NCBI RefSeq assembly: GCF_016798325.1
Contig: NZ_JAERVO010000001.1
Span: forward strand, 620,001-684,000
DNA: 64,000 nt
Direction of reading: 5' to 3'
Origin: Marinobacter mangrovi
GTDB lineage: Bacteria > Pseudomonadota > Gammaproteobacteria > Pseudomonadales > Oleiphilaceae
This document shows, one piece after another, positions 1-10,971 of this stretch. Below the pieces are notes generated by a model. It was given only the letters and a program-made list of their open reading frames with translations. It did not search any database and was not told the origin of the DNA. The position numbers and the translations under genes are program-made. Within the stretch, counting starts at the first letter, position 1. Every line of letters begins with the position of its first letter.

Positions 1-1
1 G

Positions 2-1261
2 CGGGTTGTGGAGCTGGATCGTGGTCAATTGGTCAGCTTCGCGGCCACTTACGATCGTTATCTGGATTTGAAAGAAAAGGCGCTGGAGGAAGAAGAGCGG
101 CAGAACGCTGAATTCGACCGCAAGTTGCGCCAGGAAGAGGCCTGGATTCGTCAGGGTATCAAGGCGCGCCGAACCCGCAACATGGGGCGCGTCAGAGCCC
201 TGAAAGCGATGCGCGAGGAGCGGCGTCAGCGACGCGAGCGCGGCGGCAACGCCAGCTTTGCGATTGAGGACGCGGCCCGTTCCGGGAAGCTGGTTGTCGA
301 GTCGAAGGACGCGGCGTTTGCCTATGGTGGTCAGGATCCGATCATCCGGGATCTGAACCTGACCATCATGCGTGGAGACAAGCTGGGTCTGATTGGCGAA
401 AACGGTACCGGCAAGACTACCCTGGTGCGCCTGCTGCTTGGCAATCTGGAGCCTGGGGAAGGCCAGGTAAGGCTCGGTACGAACCGTTCGGTGGCGTACT
501 TCGACCAACTGCGCGGGGAGCTGGATCCGGATCAGAACGCTTTGGAGAACCTGGCCGAAGGCCGGGAATTTATTGATATCAACGGTCAGCAGAAACATGT
601 TCTGGGTTATCTGCAGGACTTCCTGTTTTCACCGGAACGGGCGCGTTCACCCGTCCGGGTTTTCTCCGGTGGCGAACGGGCGCGGTTGATGCTGGCCAAA
701 CTGTTCAGTAAACCGGCCAACATCCTGGTGCTGGATGAGCCCACCAACGATCTGGACGTCGAAACCCTGGAGTTGCTGGAATCTCAATTGGTGGCGTTTA
801 GCGGCACAGTCATCGTCATCAGTCACGATCGTGAATTCCTGGACAACGTGGTGACCGATACGCTGTTTCTCGATGGATCCGGTCGCGTGCGCTCCTACGT
901 CGGGGGCTACGAGGATTGGCGCCGGCAGGGCGGGGTGTTCCCGTCGGAGCGACCGGCGCGGCCGACGGAAAAGCCGAAGCCGGAAGGTGGCGGAAAAGCC
1001 GCATCGCCGAAGGCGAAGTCTGCGGGTGGCGGCAATCGCAAGCTGAGCTACAAGCTCAAGCTGGAGCTGGAAGGCTTGCCGGACCGCATTTCGGCGCTTG
1101 AAGGTGAGATTGAATCGCTGCAGGCCACCGTGTCAGACACGGCCTTCTATACCCGCCCCCATGACGAAGTCTCCGAGACGTTGGAGGCCCTGGCAGCCAA
1201 GGAACAGGAACTGGAGCAGACGATGGAACGCTGGATGGAGCTGGAGGAAATGGCAGGCTGA
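2..1261 (+). CDS. uup: ABC-F family ATPase Uup, C-terminal part (gene begins before the window)
   Basis: Only the second half of the protein is visible. The frame is open to the left window edge, so the true start lies upstream. It begins in the linker after the first ATPase domain (RVVELDRGQL), followed by the charged inter-domain helix pair. The second nucleotide-binding domain then has Walker A GENGTGKTT at about visible residue 130, signature FSGGE at 219, Walker B LVLDEPTND at 240 and the switch His in ISHD at 271. The last 80 residues form the coiled-coil DNA- or ribosome-binding tail typical of Uup. ABC-F proteins act in the cytoplasm without membrane domains; Uup has been linked to ribosome function and transposon precise excision. 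High confidence in family; Uup rather than another ABC-F is supported by the C-terminal coiled coil. Confidence 0.9.
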   Translation, partial: RVVELDRGQLVSFAATYDRYLDLKEKALEEEERQNAEFDRKLRQEEAWIRQGIKARRTRNMGRVRALKAMREERRQRRERGGNASFAIEDAARSGKLVVESKDAAFAYGGQDPIIRDLNLTIMRGDKLGLIGENGTGKTTLVRLLLGNLEPGEGQVRLGTNRSVAYFDQLRGELDPDQNALENLAEGREFIDINGQQKHVLGYLQDFLFSPERARSPVRVFSGGERARLMLAKLFSKPANILVLDEPTNDLDVETLELLESQLVAFSGTVIVISHDREFLDNVVTDTLFLDGSGRVRSYVGGYEDWRRQGGVFPSERPARPTEKPKPEGGGKAASPKAKSAGGGNRKLSYKLKLELEGLPDRISALEGEIESLQATVSDTAFYTRPHDEVSETLEALAAKEQELEQTMERWMELEEMAG

Positions 1262-1420
1262 GCCACCCAACGAATGTCGCATGATGACCGGGTTCAATTT
1301 TGGGGATAATTCCAGACCTGACATTGTAAAATCAAACCAAATATCACGTTGTCGGCCGTCGTAATCCAGTACACTCAGCGAGGGTATTCCCGATGGTCAG
1401 AAGTTGATAAAGGGTCCTGA

Positions 1421-2107
1421 ATGAGCGTTACCTATTCCTTTGCCCTGAGCGAAGGCGACACCCGGGATTTCCAGGTGGACATGGATGCGAAGCCGGCGTC
1501 GGATACCGCCGGTTTGCCAGAATGGACACGTCTTGGGCACTGTCAGTGCAGTAATTGCCCCCTCAAGAAAACGGACGTCAGTCACTGCCCGGCAGCCGTG
1601 GATATGTTGCCGGTCGTGGATGCGTTTCGAGATGAAAACGCCTACCAGAAAGTGACGGTGCGCGTGGACGACGGACGCCGGCGTTACGAGAAGGAAACGA
1701 CGCTGGAGGAAGCGTTGCGTTCGCTGCTTGGATTGATCATGGCGACCAGCCAGTGCCCGATCCTGGGTGAACTGCGTGCCATGGCGGTTCATCACATGCC
1801 GTTCGCCAGCACCGACGAATTCATCATGCGCAGCGTGTCGCTGTATTTATTGCAGCAGTATTTCGGAAAGCGCCATCACAAGACGCCGGATTGGGAGTTG
1901 CAGGGGTTGGTGGAACGCAATCAGCGACTGCAACTGGTCAACCAGGCGCTCTGGCAACGGATTCACACGTTCTGTCAGGGCGACAGCAACCTGAAGGCGT
2001 TGTTGAATTTCTTTTCCATGGCCTCAAGCGTTTCCTATTCACTGGAGACGCAGCTGCGCAAACTCGAAGCAAAACTGGATGAGCATGATATCGGTGTGGC
2101 GCCGTAA
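1421..2107 (+). CDS. conserved hypothetical protein with N-terminal cysteine cluster
   Basis: A 228-residue soluble protein of unknown function. Residues about 40–58 carry CQCSNCPLKKTDVSHCP, a four-cysteine cluster that could bind zinc or an Fe-S centre. The rest is predicted helical and amphipathic (EEALRSLLGLIMATSQCPILGEL and following), ending in a heptad-like segment. No signal peptide or membrane segment is visible. The ATG has a weak upstream purine stretch (aaaggg, 1408–1413). The stop codon lies in the loop of a perfect hairpin, and the gene converges on a universal stress protein. I do not recognise the family and assign no function. Confidence 0.75.
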   Translation: MSVTYSFALSEGDTRDFQVDMDAKPASDTAGLPEWTRLGHCQCSNCPLKKTDVSHCPAAVDMLPVVDAFRDENAYQKVTVRVDDGRRRYEKETTLEEALRSLLGLIMATSQCPILGELRAMAVHHMPFASTDEFIMRSVSLYLLQQYFGKRHHKTPDWELQGLVERNQRLQLVNQALWQRIHTFCQGDSNLKALLNFFSMASSVSYSLETQLRKLEAKLDEHDIGVAP

Positions 2108-2118
2108 GTTGGCGCCAC
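2096..2118. repeat. perfect inverted repeat between convergent genes
   Basis: GTGGCGCC (2096–2103) pairs with GGCGCCAC (2111–2118) around a 7-base loop that contains the stop codon of the upstream gene. There is no T-run on either strand, so it is not a canonical intrinsic terminator. It may protect the 3' ends of the two convergent transcripts. Confidence 0.55.
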
Positions 2119-2134
2119 ATCGGAATTTCAGCAC

Positions 2135-2566
2135 CTAGTTGATGCGGACCGCAAGCACATCGCACTTGGCGCCGTGGAGCACGCCATTGGCGGTGGAGCC
2201 CAGTAGCAGCTGTATGCCGTGACGGCCGTGGCTGCCCACGACGGCCAGATCCACGCCACGTTCCTCGCAGACCCGGTGGATTTCGGCTTCCGGCCGGCCT
2301 ACCGTCACCAGCAGGTTCCTGTCTTCAATGCCGTGTTTGTGACCGAGGTCGGTCAGCTGATCCCGGGCGGACTTGTCCAGCTGCTCCTGCAGCTCGGTGA
2401 GATCCATGGGAATATCTCCGCCATAGGCGTATCCAACGGGCTCGACGACATGCAGAAGAACCAGTTCGGCCTGGTGGATGCCGGCCAGTTCACTGGCACG
2501 GGTAATCACCTGATCGGCTTCTTCCGTCAGGTCGATCGCAGCAAGAATGGTCTTGTACATCGTCAT
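2135..2566 (-). CDS. universal stress protein, UspA family
   Basis: A 143-residue single-domain Usp. The N-terminal strand TILAAIDLTEEADQ carries the conserved Asp that contacts ATP in the ATP-binding branch. Near the C-terminus GSHGRHGIQLLLGST follows the G-x2-G-x9-G-S/T nucleotide-binding pattern, so this is probably an ATP-binding Usp that works as a cytoplasmic dimer under stress or low oxygen. The start has AGGAAATG-type purines just upstream (gagaggaaatgacg on the minus strand). Divergent from the small membrane-protein gene at 2676; the shared 109-base gap contains a possible Anr/Fnr box. Recalled Pseudomonas gene order also has a usp gene between uup and fadBA. Confidence 0.9.
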   Translation of the reverse strand: MTMYKTILAAIDLTEEADQVITRASELAGIHQAELVLLHVVEPVGYAYGGDIPMDLTELQEQLDKSARDQLTDLGHKHGIEDRNLLVTVGRPEAEIHRVCEERGVDLAVVGSHGRHGIQLLLGSTANGVLHGAKCDVLAVRIN

Positions 2567-2601
2567 TTCCTCTCGCTTCAGCGGGTTGCCGTATTATCAT
2601 C

Positions 2602-2643
2602 AATCTAGATGACGGGGGACGTGATATCACTGATATGCGTCAA
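2602..2643 (-). promoter_or_regulatory. candidate Anr/Fnr-activated promoter of the usp gene
   Basis: Read on the minus strand, TTGACGCATATCAG (2643–2630) matches the Fnr/Anr consensus TTGAT-N4-ATCAA at 8 of 10 defined bases. A -10-like TAGATT lies at 2607–2602. If transcription starts near 2595, the box centre is about 41.5 bases upstream, the class II Fnr spacing. An overlapping perfect palindrome GTGATATCAC sits at 2621–2630. Several Pseudomonas usp genes are Anr-controlled, which makes this plausible, but the box has two mismatches. Confidence 0.4.
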
Positions 2644-2675
2644 ATTTTTTCTGTTGTTTGTAAAAGGATAGTGCA

Positions 2676-3125
2676 TTGACCAAGTGGCTTATAATTGTCC
2701 TGATCCTCGCATTCCTGATTGGTTCCTGGTCCTGGGTCAAGCCCACCGCGGATGAGCGGCGCCGGGTTCGCCTGCGGAATCACGCCATGAGTAAAGGTCT
2801 GAAGGTGGAATCCGTCAAAGGCCAGGTGCGTGATCGCTTTGCCGAGCCGGGGCAGGGTGGACTGCTGATGCTCTACTGGGCACCCTGGTCTGCCGAGGTC
2901 GCCGTTGATCGCCGGGCGCTACTGATTCCTCGTCGGATTGAACCGGGCGAAGACCATCGTGCTATTCCGGGAGCTGAAGAGCTTCCCGAGCTGTCCGGCG
3001 CCTTCAAGGGGTGGCTGGCCGATCAGCGGGGGATTGGGTTTGTCTGGGATGAGTCGGCAACGATTGACGACCTGGAAAAGCCCATTTCCTGGATCCGGAA
3101 ACTGGCGCAAGGTGCCGGGCACTGA
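2676..3125 (+). CDS. hypothetical membrane-anchored protein
   Basis: A 149-residue protein with one N-terminal hydrophobic segment (about residues 4–20) followed by a basic stretch, so probably a single-pass inner-membrane protein with most of its mass on one side. The start is TTG at 2676, chosen because AAAAGGA lies 7 bases upstream and no ATG is available at the right place. The body has no motif that I recognise; it is rich in Trp, Pro and Arg and contains a hydrophobic strand (LLMLYWAPW). Family unknown. It shares its upstream region with the divergent usp gene. Confidence 0.7.
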   Translation: MTKWLIIVLILAFLIGSWSWVKPTADERRRVRLRNHAMSKGLKVESVKGQVRDRFAEPGQGGLLMLYWAPWSAEVAVDRRALLIPRRIEPGEDHRAIPGAEELPELSGAFKGWLADQRGIGFVWDESATIDDLEKPISWIRKLAQGAGH

Positions 3126-3145
3126 GGTGTGCCCGGCCAGAGGTG

Positions 3146-4000
3146 TTAGCTGTTGGGCGCCTGGGCCGTGGCCTGTTCCGGCACCGGGGTGCCCGTCATC
3201 ATGGCAATGGCCTCAGCCAGCTGCCTGAGAATTTCCTTGGAGTAGCGATCAATCACGAACGACACGTTGTTGTCGTTGTAGTTGATGTAGGAGCCGCGGA
3301 TAAAGGCCCATTTAGAGGCCACGCTGCTCAGCGCTGCGCGCAGTTCTCCGCTGGGATGGCCCTCGGTCACTTTCGACATCTGCTCGTCGAATTGGTGGGC
3401 CTGCTCATCCAGCGGCTGCTCGGTGTCGGCCCCCTGGAACGTCTGGGAGACGGACGACGTGGAGCGGGCTGAGTATTTGCTCATCATCTGAGCCATCAAA
3501 ACAGCGGCTGCCCGGGCTGCTTCCACACGCTCGTCAGCCTTCACGTTATTGTTCGTCCGGACGATGTCGTAGAGTTCGGCGGATTTGCTGCTCAGTGCCT
3601 GGGCCTGGTTGGCCATGTCAGAGACCAGTCGAAGGTCCGGGTACCCATTCTTGCGCACGTCATTGATGTTCTGGCGCATCAGGTGCTTGTACTTGTCGAA
3701 CTCGGTGTTGAGGCTTTCGATCTGGTCGTCTTTCAGGATGTCGCCGGCTGACGCATCGACCTGTTTGATCTGGCTGTTGGACTCATTAATGGCGGCCACA
3801 ATTTCATTGAGGGTGTCGGTATCGCCATTCACACTGAAGCGATAGTAGGCGTTCAGTGCGGCAAAGTTGCTGATGCGGAATTGGTGAAAGGCGGCCAGCA
3901 GCGGGTTTTCGGCGGCTGAAGCTGCGATGGAAAAGAAGGGAATGACGCACGCGAACAGCGCCATCACTGACGCCCTGAACCACTTACCGGGATAGACCAT
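3146..4000 (-). CDS. hypothetical exported helical protein
   Basis: A 284-residue protein starting at the ATG at 4000–3998, with GGAGA about 9 bases upstream; a longer open frame exists but its extra 65 residues look non-coding. The start is followed by a clear Sec signal peptide (basic WFRAS, hydrophobic core, SAA-type cleavage site near residue 28). The mature part is almost entirely helical and contains many Gln, Asn and Ala. It resembles periplasmic four-helix sensor-type domains, but no catalytic motif is visible. Function unknown; probably periplasmic. It lies on the opposite strand from fadBA with a long gap between. Confidence 0.75.
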   Translation of the reverse strand: MVYPGKWFRASVMALFACVIPFFSIAASAAENPLLAAFHQFRISNFAALNAYYRFSVNGDTDTLNEIVAAINESNSQIKQVDASAGDILKDDQIESLNTEFDKYKHLMRQNINDVRKNGYPDLRLVSDMANQAQALSSKSAELYDIVRTNNNVKADERVEAARAAAVLMAQMMSKYSARSTSSVSQTFQGADTEQPLDEQAHQFDEQMSKVTEGHPSGELRAALSSVASKWAFIRGSYINYNDNNVSFVIDRYSKEILRQLAEAIAMMTGTPVPEQATAQAPNS

Positions 4001-4560
4001 CGGCTGGATCTCCGTTCTTATTGTCTTGTCTGTAAAGTCATTTGTTGTTGTACTGCGTCCATGGCGTCTGGCAGGGATTCTTGCATTGCGCGGCGTTAAA
4101 TCCGTTGTCTGGACGCGCCGTTGTTCTTGTTTGAGACTGCCGTTGGCTGTTGGACGCTTGTTTGAATTTGAGGCTAAAGTAACTCCGCGTGCCAATCAAG
4201 CGCTTTTGACAGGCTTTTACAGCCTGGCACATCCCGTAAATCGCCCGTTTTCAGGAACGTGTGATTCCTCCTTGGCAGTTCGCTTGAGGCCCGTGGTCTA
4301 AGCCGCTGTAATCGCAATTTGTCTGATCGTTTCTGCCGCTGTTTCGGTGATCCACAGGTTGACTCTGTGGGACGCCGGCCAAGAAACAAATTGACAAACG
4401 AACGGTTTTTTTTCATCGTGTGCGCACTCGATTCAAACGACTGTATGAATTTTGGATCGAATGATCGGGCAGTGACCGAAATCTCTCTGCATGAATCGCC
4501 CCGCCGGTTTTCCGGAGCGGGGCATTGGTGCAGTTCCAAACACAGACTGGAGATCAGTTG
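4001..4560. other. 560-base intergenic region upstream of fadB
   Basis: Divergent promoter region between the exported helical protein and fadB. Short open frames here have no ribosome-binding sites or protein-like composition and are not called. It is AT-richer than the flanking genes. It contains a TTGACA at 4391 without a convincing -10, overlapping a PsrA-like inverted repeat, and the fadB ribosome-binding site (ggag near 4549). Confidence 0.6.
4395..4409. promoter_or_regulatory. possible PsrA-type fatty-acid operator upstream of fadB
   Basis: CAAAC-GAACG-GTTTT (4395–4409) approximates the recalled Pseudomonas PsrA half-sites C/GAAAC and GTTTG/C, though with a 5-base rather than 2–4-base spacer. 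PsrA represses the fadBA operon in Pseudomonas until fatty acids bind it. It overlaps a TTGACA hexamer at 4391, as a repressor site might. Weak evidence. Confidence 0.25.
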
Positions 4561-6708
4561 ATGATTTACGAAGGTAAAGCCATCACGGTTAAAGAGATCG
4601 AAGGCGGGATCGCTCAGCTGAACTTCGACTTGCAAGGCGAGTCGGTAAACAAGTTCAATCGCCTCACCATCGAAGAGCTGGGCGCTGCAGCTGACAAGCT
4701 GAAGGCTTCGAAGGACATCAAAGGGCTGGTTGTCACCAGTGCCAAGGACAGCTTCATCGTCGGTGCTGATATCACCGAATTTACCGAGCTTTTCGCCGGT
4801 TCCGAAGAAGACCTGGTGGCGAACAACCTCAAGGCCAACCAGGTGTTCAACACCATTGAAGACCTGCCGTTCCCGACCGTGACCGCGATCAACGGCATGG
4901 CGCTGGGCGGTGGCTTTGAAATGTGCCTGTCCACCGACTACCGGGTCATGGACAAGAAGGCGAAAGTCGGTCTGCCGGAAGTGAAGCTGGGTATCTTCCC
5001 GGGCTTCGGCGGCACCGTGCGCCTGTCCCGCCTGATCGGTGTGGATTACGCCATCGAGTGGATTTCCGGTGGCACTGAGAACCGTGCGGACAAGGCGCTC
5101 AAAGAAGGCGCCGTCGATGCGGTTCTGGAAGGCGACAAACTGGTCGACGCTGCGATCGACCTGATCAACCAGTGCAACGAAGGCAAGCTGGATTACAAAG
5201 CCCGCCGTGAAGAGAAGCAGGGCAAGATCAAGCTGAACGCCATGGAAAGCATGATGGCTTTCGAGATCTCCAAGGCGTTCGTTGCCGGCAAGGCGGGCAA
5301 GAACTACCCGGCGCCGGTTGAAGCGATCAAGGTCATGCAGAAGCACGCCAGCCTGACCCGCGACAAGGCGATCGAAGTCGAAGCCAAGGGCTTTGCCAAG
5401 ATGGCCAAGACCAACGTGGCAGCCTGCCTGGTTGGCCTGTTCCTGAACGACCAGGAGCTCAAGAAGAAGGCCAAGCTGTGGGAAAAAGAAGCCAATGACG
5501 TGAACCTGGCCGCCGTACTGGGCGCCGGTATCATGGGTGGCGGTGTGGCGTACCAGTCTGCGCTGAAAGGCACGCCGATCCTCATGAAAGACATCAACCA
5601 GGACGGCATTACCCTGGGGCTGAAAGAAGCCAAGAAGCTTCTGACCAAGCGTGTCGACAAGGGCAAGATGAAGCCGGACCAGATGGCCGATGTCCTGAAC
5701 AGCATCACGCCGACCCTGAACTACGGCGATTTCAAGAGTGTCGACCTGGTCGTTGAGGCGGTCGTCGAGAACCCGAAGGTGAAGGACGCTGTCCTGCGTG
5801 AAACCGAAGAAATGGTTCGCGAAGACACCATCCTGACGTCCAACACCTCCACCATCTCTATCAATACGCTGGCCAAGAACCTCAAACGTCCCGAGAACTT
5901 CTGCGGCATGCACTTCTTCAACCCGGTGCACATGATGCCGCTGGTTGAGGTTATCCGTGGCGAGAAAACCAGCGACAAAGCGGTTGCGACCACCGTGGCC
6001 TACGCCAAGGCCATGGGCAAGACGCCGATCGTCGTCAACGACTGCCCGGGCTTCCTGGTGAACCGCGTTCTGTTCCCGTACTTCGGCGGCTTTGCCGGCC
6101 TGGTGCGTGACGGCGCCGACTTCCAGAAAGTCGACAAGGTCATGGAGAAGTTCGGCTGGCCGATGGGCCCGGCGTACCTGCTGGACGTCGTGGGCATGGA
6201 CACCGCCAAGCACGCCAACGAAGTGATGGCGGAAGGCTTCCCGGACCGGATGAAGGACGAGAACAAGTCCGCCATCGACGTGATGTTCGAGAACGACCGT
6301 TACGGCCAGAAGAACGACAAAGGCTTCTACAAGTACGAGACCGACAAGAAGGGCAAGCCCAAGAAGGTTGTCGACGAGGAAACCTACAAGCTGATCGAGC
6401 CGGTCGTTCAGGGCAAGAAAGACTTCGAGGAAGATGAAATCATCGCCCGCATGATGATTCCGCTGTGTCTCGAGACCGTCCGCTGCCTGGAAGACAACAT
6501 CGTCGAAGCTCCGGCTGATGCCGATATGGGCCTGATCTACGGTATCGGCTTCCCGCCGTTCCGTGGTGGCGCGCTGCGCTACATCGACGACATGGGTGTC
6601 GACAAGTTCGTCGAACTGGCAGACAAGTATGCAGATCTGGGTCCGCTGTATCACCCGACCGAGAAGCTGCGTGAAATGGCCAAGAATGGCGAAACGTTCT
6701 TTGGCTAA
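4561..6708 (+). CDS. fadB: fatty acid oxidation complex subunit alpha FadB
   Basis: A 715-residue multifunctional alpha subunit: enoyl-CoA hydratase/isomerase at the N-terminus and L-3-hydroxyacyl-CoA dehydrogenase in the C-terminal half. The start is ATG 4561 ([10 protein letters not shown]), which matches family N-termini and has a ggag upstream; an earlier in-frame start would add 12 residues. Hydratase Glu residues fall at about 120 (LGGGFE) and 140 (GLPEVK), equivalent to E. coli Glu119 and Glu139. The NAD site LGAGIMGGG is near residue 320, and catalytic His at about 451 (CGMHFFNP) matches E. coli His450. It is followed 33 bases later by fadA, and the two products form the alpha2-beta2 complex of aerobic beta-oxidation. 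Confidence 0.97.
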   Translation: MIYEGKAITVKEIEGGIAQLNFDLQGESVNKFNRLTIEELGAAADKLKASKDIKGLVVTSAKDSFIVGADITEFTELFAGSEEDLVANNLKANQVFNTIEDLPFPTVTAINGMALGGGFEMCLSTDYRVMDKKAKVGLPEVKLGIFPGFGGTVRLSRLIGVDYAIEWISGGTENRADKALKEGAVDAVLEGDKLVDAAIDLINQCNEGKLDYKARREEKQGKIKLNAMESMMAFEISKAFVAGKAGKNYPAPVEAIKVMQKHASLTRDKAIEVEAKGFAKMAKTNVAACLVGLFLNDQELKKKAKLWEKEANDVNLAAVLGAGIMGGGVAYQSALKGTPILMKDINQDGITLGLKEAKKLLTKRVDKGKMKPDQMADVLNSITPTLNYGDFKSVDLVVEAVVENPKVKDAVLRETEEMVREDTILTSNTSTISINTLAKNLKRPENFCGMHFFNPVHMMPLVEVIRGEKTSDKAVATTVAYAKAMGKTPIVVNDCPGFLVNRVLFPYFGGFAGLVRDGADFQKVDKVMEKFGWPMGPAYLLDVVGMDTAKHANEVMAEGFPDRMKDENKSAIDVMFENDRYGQKNDKGFYKYETDKKGKPKKVVDEETYKLIEPVVQGKKDFEEDEIIARMMIPLCLETVRCLEDNIVEAPADADMGLIYGIGFPPFRGGALRYIDDMGVDKFVELADKYADLGPLYHPTEKLREMAKNGETFFG

Positions 6709-6714
6709 CCCTGA

Positions 6715-7917
<1,203 letters not shown>

Positions 7918-7937
7918 TCGCCTCGGCGTGACTGACA

Positions 7938-7966
7938 AAAGCCCGGCCTCGTGCCGGGCTTTTTTA
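7938..7966 (+). terminator. intrinsic terminator of fadBA
   Basis: AGCCCGGC (7940–7947) and GCCGGGCT (7953–7960) form an 8-bp stem around ctcgt, followed by a run of six Ts. The 331-base gap between fadA and topA otherwise holds only the topA promoter. Confidence 0.9.
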
Positions 7967-8046
7967 TAGTGGCGGGCAGGGCGATTGCCTGTTCGGTTGG
8001 GTTGTAATCCTGTAACGCGGCCCAATCATGGGTTGTGCTGTTCACC

Positions 8047-8075
8047 TTGACCCTGTAAAACAGAGCACCTATAAA
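8047..8075 (+). promoter_or_regulatory. sigma-70 promoter of topA
   Basis: TTGACC (8047–8052), a 17-base spacer, then TATAAA (8070–8075). Both hexamers match the housekeeping consensus at five of six positions. It gives a predicted start near 8082 and a leader of about 165 bases. Confidence 0.65.
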
Positions 8076-8248
8076 ACCTGCGAATGCCTGAAGGCGCTAG
8101 CAGCCTGATTTATAGCCAGTATTGAGATGCACTGAAGAGCTGTTCTGCCGGCAGTGTTGTGCTGACACCTGTTCAGTGTTTCTCAAATCCAGATTGTGAG
8201 GCGGCCGTTTCCGGTATCCGGCTGCCATTCGAGGAAACTGATTCCGAT

Positions 8249-10897
8249 ATGGGCAAAAGTCTCGTCATTGTCGAGTCACCGGCAAAAGCGAAAACCATCA
8301 ACAAGTACCTGGGCTCCGATTATGTGGTGAAGTCCAGCGTGGGTCATATTCGCGATCTTCCGGTCAGTGGAAGTGGTAGCCAGACGGACCCGAAAGAGCG
8401 TGCGCGCCAGGCCGCGCAGACGCGAAAGATGAACCCCGAGGAAAAGGCGGAGTACAAGAAGCGTAAGTCGCGCGAACAGCTTGTCAGCCGCATGGGGGTT
8501 GATCCGGACAAGGACTGGGAAGCCAATTACCAGGTTCTGCCGGGAAAAGAGAAGGTCGTCAGCGAACTGAAGCGCCTGGCCAAATCCGCCGATCGCGTCT
8601 ATCTCGCAACGGATTTGGACCGCGAGGGGGAGGCGATTGCCTGGCACCTGCAGGAAACCATTGGCGGTGAGCCCGACAAATACCGGCGCGTGGTGTTCAA
8701 CGAGATCACCAAACGCGCCATCCAAGAGGCGTTCAAGGAGCCGGGGCAACTCGATCGCGATCGCGTCAATGCGCAGCAGGCGCGCCGGTTCCTGGACCGG
8801 GTCGTGGGTTACATGGTTTCGCCGCTGCTGTGGAGCAAGCTGGCCCGCGGACTGTCGGCCGGCCGGGTACAGTCCGTTGCCGTGCGCCTGATCGTCGAAC
8901 GCGAGCGCGAGATTCGCACCTTCGTGCCGGAAGAGTACTGGCAGGTGCATGCGGATCTGAAGGCTAAAGGCGAACAAAAGCCGGTCCGGTTCGAAGTGAC
9001 CCGGGACGACAGCAGCAAAGCCTTCCGCCCGACCAGCGAAAAAGAAACCCAGGCGCACGTCGACAAGCTGAAGGCCTCGGACTTCCGGGTGGCCAAGCGG
9101 GAAGACAAGCCGACCCGCTCGCGGCCCAGCGCGCCGTTTATCACGTCCACGCTGCAGCAGGCGGCCAGTAACCGCATGGGTTTCAGCGTCAAGAAGACCA
9201 TGATGTTGGCCCAGCGCCTGTACGAAGCGGGTTTCATTACCTACATGCGTACTGATTCCACCAACCTGAGTCAGGACGCCATCGCCAGCGTGCGGGACTA
9301 CATCGGCGACCAGTTCGGCGAGAAATACCTGCCGGAGAAGCCGCGTGTCTATGGCAGCAAGGAAGGCGCCCAGGAAGCGCACGAAGCGATTCGTCCCACG
9401 GATGTAAAGCGGCGCCCGACCGACATCAAGGGGCTTGAGAAGGACGCTGAACGGCTCTACGACCTGATCTGGCGACAGTTTATCGCCTGTCAGATGGCCG
9501 ATGCCGAGTTTACCAGCACCTCCATCAGCATCGACGCCGGTGGCTACGAGCTGCGCACCCGCGGTCGCATCATTCGCTTCGACGGTTTCCTCAAGGCCGC
9601 GCCCCAGTCCTCCAAGAAGGACGAAGACGTGGCCTTGCCGGACATCAAGGTGGATGACGTGCTGGACCTGGCCAAGCTGGATCCGACCCAGCACTTTACC
9701 AAGCCGTCGCCCCGTTACACGGAAGCGAGTCTGGTGAAAGAGCTGGAGAAGCGCGGTATCGGGCGCCCGTCGACGTACGCCTCGATTATTTCGACGATCC
9801 AGGACCGGGGCTATGTCTGCCTGCAGAATCGCCGGTTCTACTCGGAGAAGATGGGCGACATCGTCACGGACCGTCTGTCGGAGTCGTTCGAGAACCTGAT
9901 GGACTACGATTTCACCGCCCGGCTGGAAGAAGAGCTGGATGAGATCGCCTCCGGCGAGATCGACTGGAAAAAAGTGCTGAACGGCTTCTACGGTCGTTTC
10001 CGGCAGCAGTTGGAAGAAGCCGGCGGCGATGCCGAGCAGGGCGGAATGCGCGGCAATACGCCGACGGAAACCGACATTCCGTGCCCCAGTTGCTCACGTC
10101 CGATGCAGATCCGGGTGGCCAGTACCGGCGTTTTCCTGGGCTGCTCAGGATACAGCCTGCCGCCGAAGGAGCGGTGTAAGACGACGATCAACCTGGTGTC
10201 CGGTGACGAGGTGGTCAGTGCCGACGACGATGTGGAAGGCGAGGGCGAGAGCCTCCTGCTGCGCAAGAAACGTCGTTGTCCGAAGTGCGGCACCGCCATG
10301 GACAGCTACCTGATCGACGAAAAGCGTAAGCTGCACGTCTGCGGTAATAATCCGGATTGTTCCGGATATGAGGTGGAAGAAGGCACGTTCCGCATCAAGG
10401 GGTACGACGGTCCGACGCTGGAATGCGACAAGTGCGGTTCCGAGATGCAGCTCAAGACCGGCCGTTTCGGCAAGTATTTCGGCTGCACCAACAGCGAGTG
10501 CAAGAACACGCGGAAGTTGTTGCGCAATGGCGAGCCGGCGCCTCCCAAAATGGATCCGGTCCCGATGCCGGAGCTCAAGTGCGAAAAGGTGGACGATACC
10601 TACGTGCTGCGAGACGGGGCATCCGGGCTGTTCCTGGCGGCAAGCAAGTTCCCCAAAAACCGGGAAACCCGCGCGCCACTGGTCCAGGAAATCAAGCCAC
10701 ACCGGGATGAAATCGATCCGAAATACGGCTTCCTGATGGACGCGCCGGAAAAGGATCCGGAAGGCAATCCGACGGTGATTCGCTACAGCCGCAAGACCAA
10801 AGAGCAGTACGTGATGAGCGAAAAGGACGGCAAGGCGACCGGTTGGAGTGCCTTTTACTCCAACGGCAAGTGGCAGCCAAAGGACAAAAAATCCTGA
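8249..10897 (+). CDS. topA: DNA topoisomerase I (type IA)
   Basis: An 882-residue type IA topoisomerase that relaxes negative supercoils. ATG 8249 gives the family N-terminus [17 protein letters not shown] (Toprim domain); an upstream in-frame start would add 30 unrelated residues. GAGGA lies about 13 bases upstream, slightly far. The acidic Toprim DxD-type motif is in ATDLDREGE. The active-site Tyr is about residue 332 in [10 protein letters not shown]. The C-terminal third carries three zinc-ribbon modules (CPSC…, CPKC…, CDKC…), followed by a basic tail. Monocistronic between its promoter and a bidirectional terminator. Confidence 0.97.
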   Translation: MGKSLVIVESPAKAKTINKYLGSDYVVKSSVGHIRDLPVSGSGSQTDPKERARQAAQTRKMNPEEKAEYKKRKSREQLVSRMGVDPDKDWEANYQVLPGKEKVVSELKRLAKSADRVYLATDLDREGEAIAWHLQETIGGEPDKYRRVVFNEITKRAIQEAFKEPGQLDRDRVNAQQARRFLDRVVGYMVSPLLWSKLARGLSAGRVQSVAVRLIVEREREIRTFVPEEYWQVHADLKAKGEQKPVRFEVTRDDSSKAFRPTSEKETQAHVDKLKASDFRVAKREDKPTRSRPSAPFITSTLQQAASNRMGFSVKKTMMLAQRLYEAGFITYMRTDSTNLSQDAIASVRDYIGDQFGEKYLPEKPRVYGSKEGAQEAHEAIRPTDVKRRPTDIKGLEKDAERLYDLIWRQFIACQMADAEFTSTSISIDAGGYELRTRGRIIRFDGFLKAAPQSSKKDEDVALPDIKVDDVLDLAKLDPTQHFTKPSPRYTEASLVKELEKRGIGRPSTYASIISTIQDRGYVCLQNRRFYSEKMGDIVTDRLSESFENLMDYDFTARLEEELDEIASGEIDWKKVLNGFYGRFRQQLEEAGGDAEQGGMRGNTPTETDIPCPSCSRPMQIRVASTGVFLGCSGYSLPPKERCKTTINLVSGDEVVSADDDVEGEGESLLLRKKRRCPKCGTAMDSYLIDEKRKLHVCGNNPDCSGYEVEEGTFRIKGYDGPTLECDKCGSEMQLKTGRFGKYFGCTNSECKNTRKLLRNGEPAPPKMDPVPMPELKCEKVDDTYVLRDGASGLFLAASKFPKNRETRAPLVQEIKPHRDEIDPKYGFLMDAPEKDPEGNPTVIRYSRKTKEQYVMSEKDGKATGWSAFYSNGKWQPKDKKS

Positions 10898-10917
10898 TTG
10901 AGCGCAACGCAGAACTG

Positions 10918-10945
10918 AAAAAGGGCCCCAAGGGGCCCTTTTTTG
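10918..10945. terminator. bidirectional terminator between topA and the convergent dehydrogenase gene
   Basis: AAGGGCCCC and GGGGCCCTT form a perfect 9-bp stem around AA (10921–10940). It is flanked by an A-run on the left and a T-run on the right, so it can terminate topA on the plus strand and the dehydrogenase on the minus strand. Confidence 0.88.
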
Positions 10946-10971
10946 TTGCTCTGGATCAAGTCGGTCGCCGC

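Noticed and set aside
8276-9694. Minus-strand frame of 472 residues opposite topA
   Set aside because: Antisense shadow of topA; composition typical of reverse GC-rich coding, no motif.
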